A stretch of DNA of 32,244 bases from Clostridiales bacterium (GCA_030156665.1 JASGMB010000015.1:1-32244), one strand, 5' to 3'; counted from the stretch's first letter, positions 23,083 through 31,286 are shown. The notes: generated by a model not told the origin, from the sequence alone. Numbers and translations are program-made.

Positions 23083-23682
23083 TTAACCGCTATAATGCCG
23101 CACCCTAAACGTTACTCCTATTTCCCTGGCAATATTTTCGCACTTTTTTATATCCTCTTGGGGCATTACATCCACTACTGTTAAAATAACTTCCGGTATA
23201 TATTTTTTGCATTTGGCTGCAAAATCCAACATTCCATAATATGCATCTTCTCCATAATCTGATTGACATATTTTTTGATATTCAACAGCATTTTTTGCAT
23301 TTAGACTAATAGAAATGCTATCTATCAGTCCCTTTAATAAAGGCGTAATATCCTTACCATAAATTAAATTTGCATGTCCATTTGTATTAATACGAATACG
23401 TATATCATACTTGGCTTTTAACCTTCTACTAATTTCAACAATATCATAGGTTCGTGTCATGGGTTCACCATAACCGCAAAATACCACTTCCCTATATTTT
23501 GATAAGTCATAACGTTCAATATCTTCAAGAACTTCTTGAACAGCGGGCTCTCTTTCCAGCCATAAATCTATTCCCTCACCCAATCCATGTTCGGTACTTC
23601 TGATACAAAAACTGCATCGATTGGTACATCGGTTGGTAATGTTTAAATATAGCGAGCTGCCAAGTGCATAAGTAATTGTCAT
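23083..23682 (-). CDS. TatD-linked radical SAM protein
   Basis: The protein is 199 aa from ATG 23682 (MTITYALGSSLYLNITNRC); an alternative ATG nine bases further upstream cannot be excluded. Cys-x3-Cys-x2-Cys in NRCTNRCSFCIRS binds the [4Fe-4S] cluster of radical SAM enzymes. VVFCGYGEPMTR is the GGE-like SAM motif and RIRINTNGHANL follows. The size and the adjacency to tatD match the TatD-family-associated radical SAM group, whose reaction is unknown. It has only one cluster motif and no C-terminal SPASM extension. It is encoded downstream of tatD in the same direction, but a family A repeat separates the two. Confidence 0.85.
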   Translation of the reverse strand: MTITYALGSSLYLNITNRCTNRCSFCIRSTEHGLGEGIDLWLEREPAVQEVLEDIERYDLSKYREVVFCGYGEPMTRTYDIVEISRRLKAKYDIRIRINTNGHANLIYGKDITPLLKGLIDSISISLNAKNAVEYQKICQSDYGEDAYYGMLDFAAKCKKYIPEVILTVVDVMPQEDIKKCENIAREIGVTFRVRHYSG

Positions 23683-23700
23683 TACCATCATCCCTTATAA

Positions 23701-23829
23701 AAGAATCTTCAATTTTAGACCTCGGGCATAAAGCCCGAGGTATTTTTCAAGGTAGATTCTCTTGAAACTTTGTGCGGCATTCATCCTGACCCACACAAGG
23801 GGCCAGATTTTCTGCCGCAGTCGTTATAA
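23701..23829 (+). repeat. Family A two-hairpin repeat, copy 5
   Basis: The outer stem is AGAATCT/AGATTCT and the inner stem CCTCGGGC/GCCCGAGG; both differ from copies 1 and 2 on both strands together. The second hairpin has CTGACCC/GGGGCCAG inside GCGGCA/TGCCGC. It ends in CGTTATAA. It lies between tatD and the radical SAM gene, antisense to both. Confidence 0.88.
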
Positions 23830-23854
23830 AGATTTAGATAAGAAAAACTAAAAA

Positions 23855-24625
23855 TCAATCAGCAATTTTAAACAGTCTCTTTGCGTTCTCCATAGTCTTC
23901 TGAGCTACTTCCTTAACAGTCAACCCTTTTATTTCCGCTATCTTTTCTGCAACGTACTTAATATAACTTGAATCATTCCGTTTTCCCCTGTACGGTACCG
24001 GTGTTAAATATGGTGAATCGGTTTCAATCAGTATTTTATCCATCGGAAGATTTTTTACCACCTCCACCGATTTTACAGCATTTTTAAAAGTAATAGGGCC
24101 GGCTATCGATATATAGATTCCCATTGCAATAAGTTTTTTGGCCATTTCCCAACTTCCTGAAAAACAGTGAATTACACCCCCAATGGTAGAAATATCTTCT
24201 GCTTGTATAATCTCCATGGAATCTGCATGGGCATCACGGTTATGAATGATAACAGGCAGGTTCAACTGTTTGGCCAATTGAATCTGTCGTCGAAACCAAT
24301 ATTTTTGCTCTTCTCTAGGGGAATGATCATAATAATAATCTAATCCTATTTCACCAATTGCAACTACTTTGGAATGCTTGCTTAAATGCATAAGTAATTG
24401 CATATCATTTTCGGTAATTCCTGCTACATTATGTGGATGCACACCTACTGATGCATAGATAAAATCGTATTTTTCGGTTAATTCAACACATTTTTGTGAT
24501 GTATCAATATCAGACGCAGCATTTAAGATATAACGAACACCTTTTTGCTGCATATTCTGTAATAACGTTTCTCTATCTCTATTAAAGCGTTCATCATCAA
24601 AATGTGCATGAGAATCAAAAAACAT
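23855..24625 (-). CDS. tatD: TatD-family metal-dependent hydrolase (3'-5' exonuclease/DNase)
   Basis: This 256-aa protein has the full TIM-barrel metal site: DSHAHFDDERF at the N-terminus (HxH), GEIGLDYYYD (Glu, about residue 93-102), PVIIHNRDA, GVIHCFSGS and TDSPYLTP (Asp near 205). TatD-family enzymes are magnesium-dependent nucleases acting on single-stranded DNA/RNA and D-aminoacyl-tRNA. The position between metG and yabE matches B. subtilis yabD. AGAAGG precedes the ATG. Confidence 0.92.
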   Translation of the reverse strand: MFFDSHAHFDDERFNRDRETLLQNMQQKGVRYILNAASDIDTSQKCVELTEKYDFIYASVGVHPHNVAGITENDMQLLMHLSKHSKVVAIGEIGLDYYYDHSPREEQKYWFRRQIQLAKQLNLPVIIHNRDAHADSMEIIQAEDISTIGGVIHCFSGSWEMAKKLIAMGIYISIAGPITFKNAVKSVEVVKNLPMDKILIETDSPYLTPVPYRGKRNDSSYIKYVAEKIAEIKGLTVKEVAQKTMENAKRLFKIAD

Positions 24626-24657
24626 CTTTCTACCTTCTTTCTAAAAGTATGACAAAA

Positions 24658-24743
24658 TAAGTTCACTGTTTACGGTTTACCGTTCACAGTATTTTGAAAA
24701 TATACCCTATTCTGTGAACCGTGAACTGTTAACTGTGAACTTA
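24658..24743. repeat. Long imperfect inverted repeat (family E pair) between metG and tatD
   Basis: AAGTTCACTGTTTACGG...CGTTCACAG faces CTGTGAACCGTGAACTGTTAAC...GTGAACTT across about 22 nt. The arms are two opposing copies of the GTTAACAGTTCACGGTTCAC motif. The cruciform occupies most of the metG-tatD gap and may reduce readthrough. Confidence 0.65.
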
Positions 24744-24806
24744 TTTTATGTGCTACTTTCATTACATAGCGATTGTATTTGTCAGTCAAACAACAAAACC
24801 AAATCT

Positions 24807-26774
24807 CTAACTGATTTTTATTCCAGATTGCATCTCACTATCCAGAGTTACTAAAGATAACTTATCCCCTGCTGAAGCTGCAAGGATCATTCCTTGAGAC
24901 TCCACACCACGCAATTTTACAGGCTTAAGATTTGCAATTAATATAACATTTTTACCTATTAGCTCTTCGGCTGTATAATATTTTGCAATGCCTGAAACTA
25001 CTTGACGGATTTCGCTGCCTACTTCCAACTGAAGTTTCAATAGTTTATCTGCACCTTTTACTTTTTCTGCCGAAATAACTTTCGCTACTCTTAAATCCAA
25101 CTTAGCAAAATCATCTATTGTAATAAATTCCTGCTGTTCTTCCTTTTGCGCTGCAGGCTTTTCCTCCGCTTTAGAATTCGTTTTATCTTCTTTATTTGCA
25201 GCTTGCTGCATTGCTTCCAATGCTTCAAGTTCTTTCTCCACATCAATTCTTGGGAACAGCACTTTTCCTTTATTCACTTTAAATGTTTGACACAATTTAC
25301 CCCATATTTTCGAGCTATCCCATTCCGTTTCGATACCTTCTTGAACTCCTAACTGCTTCCATATTTCAGGCGAAGTATTTGGCATGAATGGATAAATCAA
25401 TATGGATACTATTCTTATGCTTTCCGCTAAATTGTATAAAACCGCTGCCAATCTTGGCTTTTGTGCTTCATCTTTCGCTAACACCCATGGCATGGTTTCA
25501 TCAATATATTTGTTGGTTCGGGATACCAATTTCCATATTTTAGTAAGTGCACTGCTGAACTGTAACTTATCCATTAAATCTTCTACTTTTACTGTCGTGG
25601 ACATCGCAAGATTTTTAAGGTCTTCATCATAATCTCCTGCTTCTTTTTTCTCGGGAAGCTGTCCACCAAAATATTTATCAATCATGGCAACTGTTCTGCT
25701 TACCAGATTCCCTAAATCATTGGCAAGATCTGCATTGATTCTATTAATGAGTGCTTCATTTGAAAATATACCGTCAGCACCAAAAGGAACTTCTCTTAGC
25801 AAGAAATATCTAATGGCATCTACTCCATATTTATTCACAAGAATGGTTGGATCTACAACATTGCCTTTGGATTTGGACATCTTCCCGCCTTCAAGCAGCA
25901 ACCAGCCATGTCCAAATACCTGTTTCGGTAACGGTTCACCCAATGCCATCAGCATTGCTGGCCATATAATAGTATGGAACCGTACAATTTCCTTACCTAC
26001 AAGATGTACATTGGCAGGCCAATATTTTTTATAATCCGAATCGTTTTCTGTCAAATATCCTAATGCAGTGATATAGTTAGATAATGCATCTACCCATACA
26101 TATACTACATGTTTGTCATCAAAGCTGACAGGGATTCCCCAATCAAAAGTTGTTCTGGATACACACAGGTCTTCTAACCCCGGTCTCAAGAAATTGTTCA
26201 ACATTTCATTTTGTCGGGACACAGGCTGAATAAATTCGGGATTATCTTCAATAAGCTTTATTAATCTATCCTGATATTTCGATAAACGGAAAAAATAACT
26301 TTCTTCTTTCGTTAATTCAACTTCACGCCCACAATCAGGACATTTACCCTCTACCAACTGGTGTTCCGTCCAAAAGGATTCACAGGGTGTACAATACCAG
26401 CCTTCATACTCACTCTTGTAAATGTCACCTTGGTCATATAGTTTTTTGAATATTTTTTGTACGACTTCTTCATGCTGTTTATCGGTTGTTCTTATAAATC
26501 TATCATTAGAAATATCTAATGTTTTCCACAATTCCTTTATCCCTGCAACAATTTCATCTACATAGGCCTTAGGTGTTATTCCTTTAGCTTCAGCTTTTCT
26601 TTGAATTTTTTGTCCATGCTCATCCGTACCAGTTAAAAACATGACATCATAACCTCTTAACCTCTTATACCGTGCCATAGCGTCTGCCGCTACAGTAGTA
26701 TAGGAATGACCGATATGTAATTTATCACTAGGATAATATATGGGTGTAGTTATATAGAAAGTTTTTTTGCTCAT
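24807..26774 (-). CDS. metG: Methionyl-tRNA synthetase with C-terminal tRNA-binding domain
   Basis: This is a 655-aa class I synthetase. HIGH is at residues 20-23, GTDEHGQ at 49-55, a zinc-binding Cys4 insertion at Cys128/131 and Cys145/148, KMSKS at 298-302 and DWGIPV at 211-216. After a charged linker rich in Glu/Ala/Lys (about 525-550), a C-terminal EMAP/Trbp111 domain (FITIDDFAKLDLRVAKVISA to the end) assists dimerisation and tRNA binding. It charges tRNA-Met in the cytoplasm. GGGAGG precedes the ATG. A promoter lies about 170 bp upstream. No T-box leader was recognised. Confidence 0.96.
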   Translation of the reverse strand: MSKKTFYITTPIYYPSDKLHIGHSYTTVAADAMARYKRLRGYDVMFLTGTDEHGQKIQRKAEAKGITPKAYVDEIVAGIKELWKTLDISNDRFIRTTDKQHEEVVQKIFKKLYDQGDIYKSEYEGWYCTPCESFWTEHQLVEGKCPDCGREVELTKEESYFFRLSKYQDRLIKLIEDNPEFIQPVSRQNEMLNNFLRPGLEDLCVSRTTFDWGIPVSFDDKHVVYVWVDALSNYITALGYLTENDSDYKKYWPANVHLVGKEIVRFHTIIWPAMLMALGEPLPKQVFGHGWLLLEGGKMSKSKGNVVDPTILVNKYGVDAIRYFLLREVPFGADGIFSNEALINRINADLANDLGNLVSRTVAMIDKYFGGQLPEKKEAGDYDEDLKNLAMSTTVKVEDLMDKLQFSSALTKIWKLVSRTNKYIDETMPWVLAKDEAQKPRLAAVLYNLAESIRIVSILIYPFMPNTSPEIWKQLGVQEGIETEWDSSKIWGKLCQTFKVNKGKVLFPRIDVEKELEALEAMQQAANKEDKTNSKAEEKPAAQKEEQQEFITIDDFAKLDLRVAKVISAEKVKGADKLLKLQLEVGSEIRQVVSGIAKYYTAEELIGKNVILIANLKPVKLRGVESQGMILAASAGDKLSLVTLDSEMQSGIKIS

Positions 26775-26943
26775 CAGTTATCCTCCCTTTTTGTTAATTA
26801 ATAATGAATCATTAAGAATGAAGAATAAAAAGTTTTTATATTAAATTTTAGTATCATCATTATTTTAAAGATAAGGATTATAGATTCTATTTCTTCATTT
26901 CTTAATATATTATCCTATATAACCTGAAAATATATTATATATT

Positions 26944-26971
26944 ATAATATCATTAATCTGAGTTTTTTCAA
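26944..26971 (-). promoter_or_regulatory. Candidate sigma-A promoter for metG
   Basis: On the minus strand TTGAAA (26966-26971) and TATTAT (26944-26949) are 16 bp apart. Confidence 0.5.
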
Positions 26972-27000
26972 GGTTTTTTCACTATGCTCTTGTCACAATA

Positions 27001-27064
27001 TTTTTGAACTCCGAACTTCAAACTCCTAGCTCCAAACTCCAAATTGAACTAGCACAACGCATTA
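27001..27064 (-). repeat. Dispersed GGAGTTT-type repeat, copy 2
   Basis: On the minus strand AATGCGTTGTGCTAGTTCAA then TTTGGAGTTTGGAGC matches 14651-14690. It continues through further units of the type GGAGTTC/GAAGTTC with about 7-bp periodicity. Confidence 0.6.
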
Positions 27065-27106
27065 AATTCACATATGTAAACCGTGAACTGTTAACAAGTT
27101 TTTTCA

Positions 27107-27844
27107 TCAGCAACTTGATTTTTCATTAATTATGAATTGCTCATCAACGTATACGGGTACAATCGGATAAATATCCTGCTGCATACAAAAAGCCACATCC
27201 TCGTCAAAACCCAGAGAAACTAATCTGCTATAGTGGAAAGTATGGCTTAATATATTATGCAATTGCTCTTTGTTATTTGCATATAAATCTTTTGCTGCGA
27301 TTCCTAAATCGTTTAGGTAAACGTCATTTCTGATATTGATCAGCTCATCAATCACTTTGCCTGCACATAACACATCTTCCAATGAAAAGTTTCCTTCTGT
27401 ACCGGCACAAATCATTACGACCTGGTCACAAAAGTGCCTGCCTATGTACTTTGCAACGGCTTGTCCATTTAAAAAACTTGCTATAGTGATATCAGTTGCT
27501 GTTTTCGCATGATGGATTGCTTTTGTTCCGTTGGTGGTAGTCAAAATGACGTATTTATTTCGTACACTTTCAGCAGTATATTCTAAGGGAGAATTCCCAT
27601 GATGAAATCCTTCAATCATTATACCCTTTCTTTCTCCACCCAATAGACACTGCAAAGGTTCCAGTTCGCAAGCTTTACTTCTCGCCCGTTCAATATCATA
27701 TACGGGAATGACTCCTTTACACCCATTATATAATGCCGTAACAATGGTACTTGTCGCTCTCAAAACGTCAATAACAACTGCAAGTTTCCCTTTTACCTTT
27801 TGCTCTTCTGCCTCATCAGCAGTAGCAATAACATCAATACGCAT
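27107..27844 (-). CDS. comB: ComB-like 2-phosphosulfolactate phosphatase family protein
   Basis: This 245-aa protein begins with AAAGGAT about 9 nt before the ATG. VVIDVLRATSTIVTAL (about 23-38), LLGGERKGIMIEGF (67-80), GNSPLEYT (83-90), ILTTTNGTKAIHHA (99-112) and VMICAGTEGNFSLEDVLCAG are the conserved blocks of the ComB family. The archetype hydrolyses 2-phosphosulfolactate in coenzyme M synthesis. Many bacteria without coenzyme M carry homologues of uncertain substrate, sometimes tied to sulfonate metabolism, and no other such gene is visible here. It appears to be monocistronic, with its own promoter. Confidence 0.88.
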   Translation of the reverse strand: MRIDVIATADEAEEQKVKGKLAVVIDVLRATSTIVTALYNGCKGVIPVYDIERARSKACELEPLQCLLGGERKGIMIEGFHHGNSPLEYTAESVRNKYVILTTTNGTKAIHHAKTATDITIASFLNGQAVAKYIGRHFCDQVVMICAGTEGNFSLEDVLCAGKVIDELINIRNDVYLNDLGIAAKDLYANNKEQLHNILSHTFHYSRLVSLGFDEDVAFCMQQDIYPIVPVYVDEQFIINEKSSC

Positions 27845-27895
27845 ACTGTTTTATCCTTTCATATTTTTTAGTTGACTGCCAACAGGACTACAATC

Positions 27896-27925
27896 ATTAT
27901 ATTGTAATATCTTATGTTTTTTCAA
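27896..27925 (-). promoter_or_regulatory. Sigma-A-type promoter for comB
   Basis: On the minus strand TTGAAA (27920-27925) and TATAAT (27896-27901) are 18 bp apart, about 50 bp upstream of the start codon. Confidence 0.65.
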
Positions 27926-27943
27926 TCTATATGTTTATCTTTG

Positions 27944-27984
27944 GGCGCATATTTTTTATTTAAAGAATATTATGGAAAGAACGT
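27944..27984 (+). repeat. Dispersed 41-bp repeat (family C), copy 2
   Basis: GGCGCATATTTTTTATTTAA to AAAGAACGT matches 5157-5198 in the same orientation with a handful of differences. It lies between comB and spmB. Confidence 0.6.
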
Positions 27985-28020
27985 ATCCTAATTCTTTTCA
28001 CTGTCAGCCGTATACAGATA

Positions 28021-28560
28021 TTAATTCCATCCAAACACCATTCCGCATACCCATATACTTGCTATTATTCCCGTCAAATCAGCCAATAATGCAGCTGCAA
28101 TCGTGTGTCTTACATTCTTTATACCTACCGAACCAAAATAGACTGCAATTGTATAAAAGGTTGTTTCTGTAGACCCCATCATTGTAGATGTTACTCTCCC
28201 AATAAACGAATCAGGTCCATGTGTCTTAACCAAATCTGCAACAATTGCTAGTGATGCACTACCCGAGATAGGCCTCATCAAAGCAAGAGGTAACACCTCC
28301 GGAGGCATTCTTAAAACTGATATAATAGGCTTTAGACCATATGTAATTAATTCTAGTGCACCTGAAGCTCGAAATACACCTACTGCAACTAAAAGTCCCA
28401 CAAGAGGAGGCAATATTCTAACAATTGTATCAATTCCATCCTTTGCCCCTTCTATAAAACAATCATATACCTTTACATCTTTCGCCAATCCATAAGATAG
28501 TATTAAAAAAAACATTGCGGGAATTGCAAGACTTGATATTAATTTTATAAAATCCATCAT
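28021..28560 (-). CDS. spmB: Spore maturation protein B
   Basis: This 179-aa integral membrane protein with the nucleoside-recognition-like (Gate) fold has hydrophobic segments throughout. It carries conserved IVRILPPLVGLLVAVGVFRA, LMRPISGSASLAIVADLVKT and GSTETTFYTIAVYFGSVGIK, the last being the SpmB hallmark. SpmA and SpmB are needed for spore core dehydration and heat resistance. GGGTGG precedes the ATG. Usually spmA and spmB are adjacent; here 175 bp with a dispersed repeat separate them. Confidence 0.93.
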   Translation of the reverse strand: MMDFIKLISSLAIPAMFFLILSYGLAKDVKVYDCFIEGAKDGIDTIVRILPPLVGLLVAVGVFRASGALELITYGLKPIISVLRMPPEVLPLALMRPISGSASLAIVADLVKTHGPDSFIGRVTSTMMGSTETTFYTIAVYFGSVGIKNVRHTIAAALLADLTGIIASIWVCGMVFGWN

Positions 28561-28704
28561 AAGACCACCCTTTTATAATAGTGTACAATATACAGTTAAT
28601 AGAGGACAGTTTTTAAGTAGAGAGATATAGGCAGAGATTCAGACTTTAAACTAGATAACAATTCCGTATGCCAACAATTGTTCACTGTACGCCAATTTAA
28701 ACTT

Positions 28705-28732
28705 TCAATTCTGCATTCTCAATTCTCAATTA
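28705..28732 (+). repeat. Family D short repeat between spmA and spmB
   Basis: CAATTCTGCATTCTCAATTC and a further TCAATTA lie directly against the spmA stop. The same motif occurs near 5213-5236 and 31287-31347. Confidence 0.5.
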
Positions 28733-28735
28733 CTT

Positions 28736-29365
28736 TCACCCTGCCTTTCTATATTTTGCATATCGTCTCATTGAATACTGCCTTAAATTTCTTTCTTTTC
28801 CTTGTAAAATCTTTGCAGCCGTAACACCTACCAAAATTGCACATATACTGGTTATCCATACAGTAGCTATAATTTCGAAAGGATTATTAGACCCTGCGGA
28901 AGAACGAACTGCAATGACTGTGGCAGGTATAAATTGTATGGATGCCGTATTGATCACTACAAACATACACATCGCATTAGATGCGGTATCTTTTTCCTGA
29001 TTTAATTTTTGTAATTCTTTTATTGCTTTTAATCCCAACGGTGTAGCTGCATTAGATAATCCCATCATATTGGCTACCATATTCAATACAATTGCTCCCA
29101 TGGCCGAAGAAGACGGATGAATTTGCGGAAACAACAGTTTGGTAACAGGTTTTAAAAATCGGGCAATTACTTTTATTAAACCCGATTGATCAGCGATATT
29201 CATCAGTCCCGTCCACAGACACATTACTCCCAATAAGCCAATAGCCATTTGTACAGCAGTACCTGCCGAGTCAATCGCTGCCTGTGTTGTTTGTTCCAAC
29301 TTCCCGGAAAATGCTGCAATAATAAAAGCAACTAATATCATACCAGACCAAATATAATTTAACAT
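28736..29365 (-). CDS. spmA: Spore maturation protein A
   Basis: The protein is 209 aa from ATG 29365 with AGAAGGGG upstream; an earlier in-frame ATG at 29383 encodes the ribosome site. It is hydrophobic with a Gate-type fold. MLNYIWSGMILVAFIIAAFS, LLGVMCLWTGLMNIADQSGL, MVANMMGLSNAATPLGLKAI and NTASIQFIPATVIAVRSSAG are typical SpmA blocks. The protein ends in a short basic tail RQYSMRRYAKYRKAG. It works with SpmB during late spore maturation. Confidence 0.93.
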   Translation of the reverse strand: MLNYIWSGMILVAFIIAAFSGKLEQTTQAAIDSAGTAVQMAIGLLGVMCLWTGLMNIADQSGLIKVIARFLKPVTKLLFPQIHPSSSAMGAIVLNMVANMMGLSNAATPLGLKAIKELQKLNQEKDTASNAMCMFVVINTASIQFIPATVIAVRSSAGSNNPFEIIATVWITSICAILVGVTAAKILQGKERNLRQYSMRRYAKYRKAG

Positions 29366-29582
29366 AATATCCCCTTCTATCATCGTTAAAGTATCAAAAT
29401 TGCGATAATACCATTATGTTAGCCCCAATTAAATCTAACCCAAATCTTTATCTCAATCTTATTTATATGCCCAAATGAGATTACTCATTACATTTGATTT
29501 ATCCCTATGTCTCTATAGATTGGTACCCATAAACATCAACCTAATCCAGCCTTTAGAAAAATGATTATATTTAACGGCGAAA

Positions 29583-29611
29583 CTCGACAAAGGTTTGCTG
29601 GTTTTGTCGAA
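29583..29611. promoter_or_regulatory. Inverted pair of Spo0A-box-like sites
   Basis: CTCGACA (29583-29589, reverse complement TGTCGAG) faces TGTCGAA (29605-29611). The arms TCGACAAA/TTTTGTCGA could also form a hairpin, so a structural explanation is possible. Confidence 0.4.
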
Positions 29612-29830
29612 TTTTGTCTGATTCGTTGTTAAGTAAAATTTCCAGTTATATTTTACCAATAATACTGTATGCACTAGCGCTTTATGCTATTTATGCATTT
29701 ATTTTTAATTATTTTACATATATTACATTTATTGTTGCAAAAATATTTCTCATTAAATGGTAAAATAGTATTTATTTATACATTTAATTCCATTTGTTGA
29801 AAAAAATTTTTTAAATTTGTAAATTGTATA

Positions 29831-29859
29831 TTGACGTATATTTACATTTATGGTATTAT
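29831..29859 (+). promoter_or_regulatory. abrB: Sigma-A promoter of abrB
   Basis: TTGACG (29831-29836) and TATTAT (29854-29859) are separated by exactly 17 bp. Transcription would start near 29866. Confidence 0.82.
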
Positions 29860-29874
29860 AATTTTCGTAATGTT

Positions 29875-29902
29875 TGTCGAATATTGGTCAATTTTTGTCG
29901 AA
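29875..29902 (+). promoter_or_regulatory. Tandem Spo0A boxes in the abrB leader
   Basis: Two perfect TGTCGAA boxes (29875-29881 and 29896-29902), each within TTTGTCGAATATTG, are 21 bp apart, two helical turns. Both lie just downstream of the expected start site. In B. subtilis Spo0A represses abrB from 0A boxes placed the same way. Confidence 0.82.
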
Positions 29903-29938
29903 TATTGTAATACAATTATTTTATAGGAGGCTTTTATT

Positions 29939-30178
29939 ATGAAATCAACAGGTATTGTAAGAAAAGTAGACGAGTTAGGAAGAGTTGTATTACCAATTGA
30001 ATTGAGAAGAACACTTGATATAGCTGAGAAAGATGCACTAGAAATATATGTAGATGGAAATACCATTATACTTAAAAAATATGAACCAGCATGTATTTTC
30101 TGTGGAAATGCAAAAGATGTTCATGTTTACAAAGGCAAAAATATTTGCCCTGAATGTTTAAATGAATTAAAAAAATAA
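29939..30178 (+). CDS. abrB: Transition-state regulator AbrB with C-terminal Cys4 motif
   Basis: This is a 79-aa protein with TAGGAGG upstream. Residues 1-50 form the swapped-hairpin DNA-binding domain (MKSTGIVRKVDELGRVVLPI then ELRRTLDIAEKDALEIYVDG). The last 25 residues differ from B. subtilis AbrB: two Cys-x2-Cys pairs, CIFCGN and CPECLN, about 18 residues apart, suggest a small zinc ribbon. AbrB represses stationary-phase and sporulation genes during growth. The promoter and tandem 0A boxes upstream suggest it is switched off by Spo0A~P. It is convergent with rsmI, as expected from the B. subtilis arrangement around abrB. Confidence 0.92.
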   Translation: MKSTGIVRKVDELGRVVLPIELRRTLDIAEKDALEIYVDGNTIILKKYEPACIFCGNAKDVHVYKGKNICPECLNELKK

Positions 30179-30251
30179 TATCGCATATATGCAGTAAAAA
30201 AAGAAGAATTCTCTTAAAAGTATGTAAGTAACATAATCTACCAAATATTAA

Positions 30252-30305
30252 AGTCTATGTCTTATTTTACTTAGTAATTTAAGATATAGGCTAATTTTAT
30301 TTGTT
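30252..30305 (+). terminator. Probable terminator after abrB
   Basis: AGTCTATGTCTTA pairs with TAAGATATAGGCT in 13 continuous pairs including two G-U pairs, and is followed by AATTTTATTTGTTG. Confidence 0.65.
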
Positions 30306-30419
30306 GTATTTTTGATAACCTTTTAAATCAACATTCAATGAAAAAGCTATATGCTTATCTAACTTATTAAAAAACATATTAAATTCTTTCTTTTTGTACA
30401 TTTTCTCATGATATTCATC

Positions 30420-31271
30420 TTAATCTTTCTTCAGTTGCTGCGCATATATCTCTCTTTTACTTACACCTCTATCCTTTGCTACCCTCTTAAGTGCTTCCTT
30501 ATGGTCTATACCCTGCGAGATATACATATCAATATGCTGTTGTATCGAAATTTCTTGCCATTGCCTTTGCTGTTGTTCTTCTAATTTTTTTGGATTAACG
30601 CCTTCAACAATCAGCACAAATTCACCTTTAGGGCTATCTTGCTCAAACTTTTCTATTGCTTCCTCAATGGTACATCGAATAACTTCCTCAAATTTCTTGG
30701 TTAATTCCCGTGCAACAGCTATATTACGATTTCCCAACACCTGTAATAAATCTTTTAACGTATTTATAAGTTTATGTGGCGCTTCATAAAATATGAGTGT
30801 ACGTGTGTCATTTTTAATTTGCTCAAGATGTTCTTGTCTATTGCGCTTATTCACAGTGAGAAAACCTTCAAAAACAAATCGATTGGTGGATAAACCGGAT
30901 AAAATAAGTCCTGTGATGGCCGCTACCGGTCCCGGCAAAGATGACACTTTAATATTGTTTTCAATGCAACGTTTCACTAAATCTTCTCCCGGGTCTGATA
31001 TGCCCGGTGTTCCTGCATCCGACACAAGGGCAATATTTTTTCCATCCAGCAACTGTCTGACGATATACTCGCCTTTTTCCTTTTGATTATGTTCGTAATA
31101 ACTGGTAAGCGGTTTATTGATTTCAAAATGATTTAATAGCTTAATGGTGCGACGTGTATCTTCTGCTGCAATTAAATCAACTTCTTTCAATATTCTTAGT
31201 GTTCTTAAAGTTATATCCTCAAGATTTCCAATTGGCGTAGCACACAAATATAATGTCCCTTTACTGCTCAT
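30420..31271 (-). CDS. rsmI: 16S rRNA (cytidine1402-2'-O)-methyltransferase
   Basis: This 283-aa protein has GGAGGT upstream of its ATG. It is a tetrapyrrole-methylase-fold protein: GTLYLCATPIGNLEDITLRT (5-24), AAEDTRRTIKLLNH (35-48), LVSDAGTPGISDPGEDLV (SAM site) and SLPGPVAAITGLILSGL. The C-terminal HTH-like domain (IDHKEALKRVAKDRGVSKRE) is conserved. It methylates C1402 in the decoding centre together with RsmH. It follows trmN6 by 45 bp and equals yabC in the B. subtilis cluster. Confidence 0.95.
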   Translation of the reverse strand: MSSKGTLYLCATPIGNLEDITLRTLRILKEVDLIAAEDTRRTIKLLNHFEINKPLTSYYEHNQKEKGEYIVRQLLDGKNIALVSDAGTPGISDPGEDLVKRCIENNIKVSSLPGPVAAITGLILSGLSTNRFVFEGFLTVNKRNRQEHLEQIKNDTRTLIFYEAPHKLINTLKDLLQVLGNRNIAVARELTKKFEEVIRCTIEEAIEKFEQDSPKGEFVLIVEGVNPKKLEEQQQRQWQEISIQQHIDMYISQGIDHKEALKRVAKDRGVSKREIYAQQLKKD

Positions 31272-31286
31272 TCACTTCTACCTCCG

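Larger units (their letters stand above)
26775..27106. other. 332-bp gene-free region upstream of metG
   Basis: It contains the metG promoter candidate, copy 2 of the GGAGTTT-type repeat (27001-27064) and a family E motif (27078-27094), otherwise very AT-rich sequence with no ORF carrying a ribosome site. Confidence 0.55.
29366..29938. other. Divergent intergenic region between spmA and abrB
   Basis: This gap holds the abrB promoter and its two Spo0A boxes, plus an inverted pair of 0A-like boxes at 29583-29611. The spmA promoter (expected mother-cell sigma) is not obvious. No ORF with a ribosome site was found. Confidence 0.5.

Noticed and set aside
26775-27106. T-box or SAM riboswitch upstream of metG
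   Set aside because: No T-box sequence (TGGNACCGCG-like) or S-box core was seen; the gap is repeats and AT-rich DNA.
30303-30419. In-frame open stretch of about 39 codons after the rsmI stop (minus strand)
   Set aside because: It has no ribosome site and no recognised homology; chance openness in AT-rich DNA is likely, so no C-terminal extension of rsmI is claimed.
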